The notes beneath the pieces are model-generated. The model saw only the letters and a program-made list of their open reading frames with translations. It was not told where the DNA came from and searched no databases. 64,000 nucleotides of DNA, taken from JBDIVL01 sp039794405. GTDB lineage: Bacteria > Planctomycetota > Brocadiia > Brocadiales > Brocadiaceae. Below, piece by piece: positions 62,469 through 64,000 of this stretch. The DNA lies in assembly GCA_039794405.1 (NCBI GenBank), contig JBDIVL010000023.1:6012-70011 (forward strand), written 5' to 3'. Each line of letters opens with the position of its first letter. Position 1 is the stretch's first letter. The translations under genes and the position numbers were made by a program.

Positions 62469-62611
62469 TACTTATTTGTTTACCGAACACCAGGAGACTA
62501 GTGCAATTAACCATGCAATCACACTGAATATCCGCCCTTTTTCAGAGGGATATATAGAACGTTGAATTATAATGAAAATTACACCACAAAATCAAGGGAA
62601 AAGACAAACTT

Positions 62612-63388
62612 TTACTTGACTTTTGTACAATCCTCTAACTTATTTTTTATCTGTCGAACTTCTGATAATAATTGGTTGTTCCCTGCAAAGGCTGCATGAC
62701 CCTGAATATCCGACTCAAGAACTTTATCATTATAGGAGATAAACCCCAGTATGGGCATGCCGTTCAGCCCCTTTTCTATTAATGCCCTGTGCCCGTCAGA
62801 TGCTACTTTATTCCCTACAGCGTAAATTGATTTGAGGCCTATATCATCGGCTAACTTTTTTACCTGGAGTGCCGTTTGGATGCTTTTGGAGCCAGGTTCT
62901 ACAACCACGATGAGTGCGTTTACCGCCTTTACCGTTGCACGACCAAGGTGCTCTACCCCTGCCTCCATATCAACGATCACCACTTCATCCCTTTGTAAAA
63001 TCAAGTGGTTAAGGAGAGTCCTTAAAAAGACACTCTCAGGGCACGCACATCCACCACCACCCCGTTTTACAGCTCCCAGGATCATAAGCTTCACACCTTC
63101 CTGCTCTAATGAGAGTTTATCAGGTAAATCAGAAACTGTAGGGTTTAGCTTAAAAAACTTTCCGTATTCTTCAGGACTGGCACCCGTACGTTCCTTTATC
63201 AAATCCTTCATCTGGCTGATCGGCATAATATCTGAGATATTTTTTATACCTAAAGTCGCCGCTAAATTAGATACCGGATCTGCGTCTATTGCGATAACCC
63301 TTTTTCCATTTTCAACAAAAACCTTTGCTAAAGTAGCGACAAAGGTCGTCTTCCCTACCCCACCTTTACCTGAAACCGCAATCTTCAT
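62612..63388 (-). CDS. cooC: CODH nickel-insertion ATPase CooC
   Basis: 258 residues. A MinD-like P-loop ATPase: MKIAVSGKGGVGKTTFVATLA, IAIDADPVSNLAATLGI and VIVDMEAGVEHLGRATVKAVNALIVVVEPGSKSIQTA. A conserved GCACPESVFLRTLL segment holds the CxC motif that binds nickel or zinc in CooC dimers. It inserts nickel into CODH, and being first in the operon just ahead of acsA fits this role. It starts the transcript; the promoter should lie in the 612 bases to its right. Confidence 0.95.
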   Translation of the reverse strand: MKIAVSGKGGVGKTTFVATLAKVFVENGKRVIAIDADPVSNLAATLGIKNISDIMPISQMKDLIKERTGASPEEYGKFFKLNPTVSDLPDKLSLEQEGVKLMILGAVKRGGGGCACPESVFLRTLLNHLILQRDEVVIVDMEAGVEHLGRATVKAVNALIVVVEPGSKSIQTALQVKKLADDIGLKSIYAVGNKVASDGHRALIEKGLNGMPILGFISYNDKVLESDIQGHAAFAGNNQLLSEVRQIKNKLEDCTKVK

Positions 63389-64000
63389 GCCGAATTTACC
63401 ATTCCATTTCCATAATATTAATATTACTTTTGAAATTTAAATAAAACTAACAAGAATCGTCCCTTATCAAGGGCAGAAGGGAAATTTAGATATTTTCCGG
63501 ATTACATGGTTAATCATGCAGTATTTTGCTCCCTTCATTATAAAAATTTAGGAAGGCATTTAGTCCTCGCGTATTATATTGTGAAATCATTACTATTTAC
63601 AAATAAGTTTAGCAAATATCTAAATGATAACCAAGAGAATTTCGAAACTTAAGCAATTTCAAATTCATTAAATGCTTTGTAACTGTTTTAACTTCACAAA
63701 TAAATCCATTTTAGAAGAAATTACAGGAACCATAGATTCCACAGAACCCCGTTTTGCACAAGGACAAGTTTCGTAGATAAAAATCTAAAGTTAGTGGATA
63801 GGTATGAACGTGTAAATGGGTATTTAACACATCCTCTACCTCTACCTATTTACTTATCAACCAAAATCTGTGTAATCTTCTATGTTAAAAAGCAAGTCTT
63901 TTTTACATGGGTAGATAAAATCCTTTTTAAAGGACGGTTTTATAAAAAGCACAATCTTTAAAACCAATCTTCTATGAGCAGACACACCTCTTTTGGACTG
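63389..64000. other. Upstream region of the CODH/ACS operon, no gene seen
   Basis: 612 bases of AT-rich DNA without any credible frame. It should contain the operon promoter on the minus strand. No clear -10/-35 pair, riboswitch or operator was recognised. A plus-strand segment near 63750-63890 has simple repeated phrases (CCTCTACCTCTACC, then AATCTGTGTAATCT). Confidence 0.5.

Overview
The window looks like a piece of the chromosome of an anammox planctomycete (Candidatus Brocadiaceae; Kuenenia, Brocadia or Jettenia type). This is inferred from gene content: a full carbonyl branch of the Wood-Ljungdahl pathway (acsA, acsB, acsC, acsD, acsE, with cooC and acsV), a second free-standing CO dehydrogenase, siroheme decarboxylase (AhbA/AhbB type) genes, several c-type cytochromes, and AT-rich intergenic DNA crowded with small dispersed repeats. 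No rRNA or marker gene in the window fixes the species.

Layout. 1-4036 is the distal part of a large CRISPR array (63 repeats, 62 spacers; leader and cas genes must lie off the left edge). 4.7-12.1 kb carries scattered single genes: a secreted trypsin-like protease, an RNase H, a zinc-ribbon/MBL-hydrolase pair, a Lon-domain-like protein that seems to lack the catalytic residues, a sulfatase-family enzyme and a VanZ-like protein. 12.6-16.4 kb has an aldehyde dehydrogenase and the stand-alone CO dehydrogenase. 16.9-22.5 kb has a U32 peptidase/RlhA-type gene preceded by a Cys-rich micro-protein, LemA, a TPM-domain protein and a nucleotidyltransferase-like protein. 23.0-24.9 kb (plus strand) is a compact siroheme-handling operon. 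25.0-35.6 kb (minus strand) holds housekeeping genes: PII, a PLD-like protein, nnrD, larB, tsaD, a C-terminal processing protease, a split transketolase, tRNA-Phe, rtcA, cytochrome c and mobB.

36.1-46.0 kb (plus strand) is a long MoxR/DUF58/BatA-BatE operon, probably a membrane-associated chaperone or stress-tolerance system. 46.2-50.7 kb is an accessory stretch with two micro-ORFs, a class II cytochrome c, a matrixin metallopeptidase, a NUC1-type nuclease and a thioesterase. 51.0-63.4 kb (minus strand) is the CODH/acetyl-CoA synthase operon, read cooC-acsA-acsB-clpP-acsC-acsV-cooC-(small ORF)-acsD-acsE, ending in a clear hairpin terminator near 50.9 kb. Its products reduce CO2 to CO, take the methyl group from methyltetrahydrofolate through the corrinoid protein, and join them as acetyl-CoA; a ClpP-family gene sits inside it. 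Methyl-branch genes are not in the window.

Intergenic DNA is unusually rich in dispersed imperfect repeats and long inverted repeats. Two unrelated genes end inside one of these repeats with the same stop codon, and the N-terminus of BatE is built from heptad microsatellite DNA. All function calls come from reading motifs; no database search was run.
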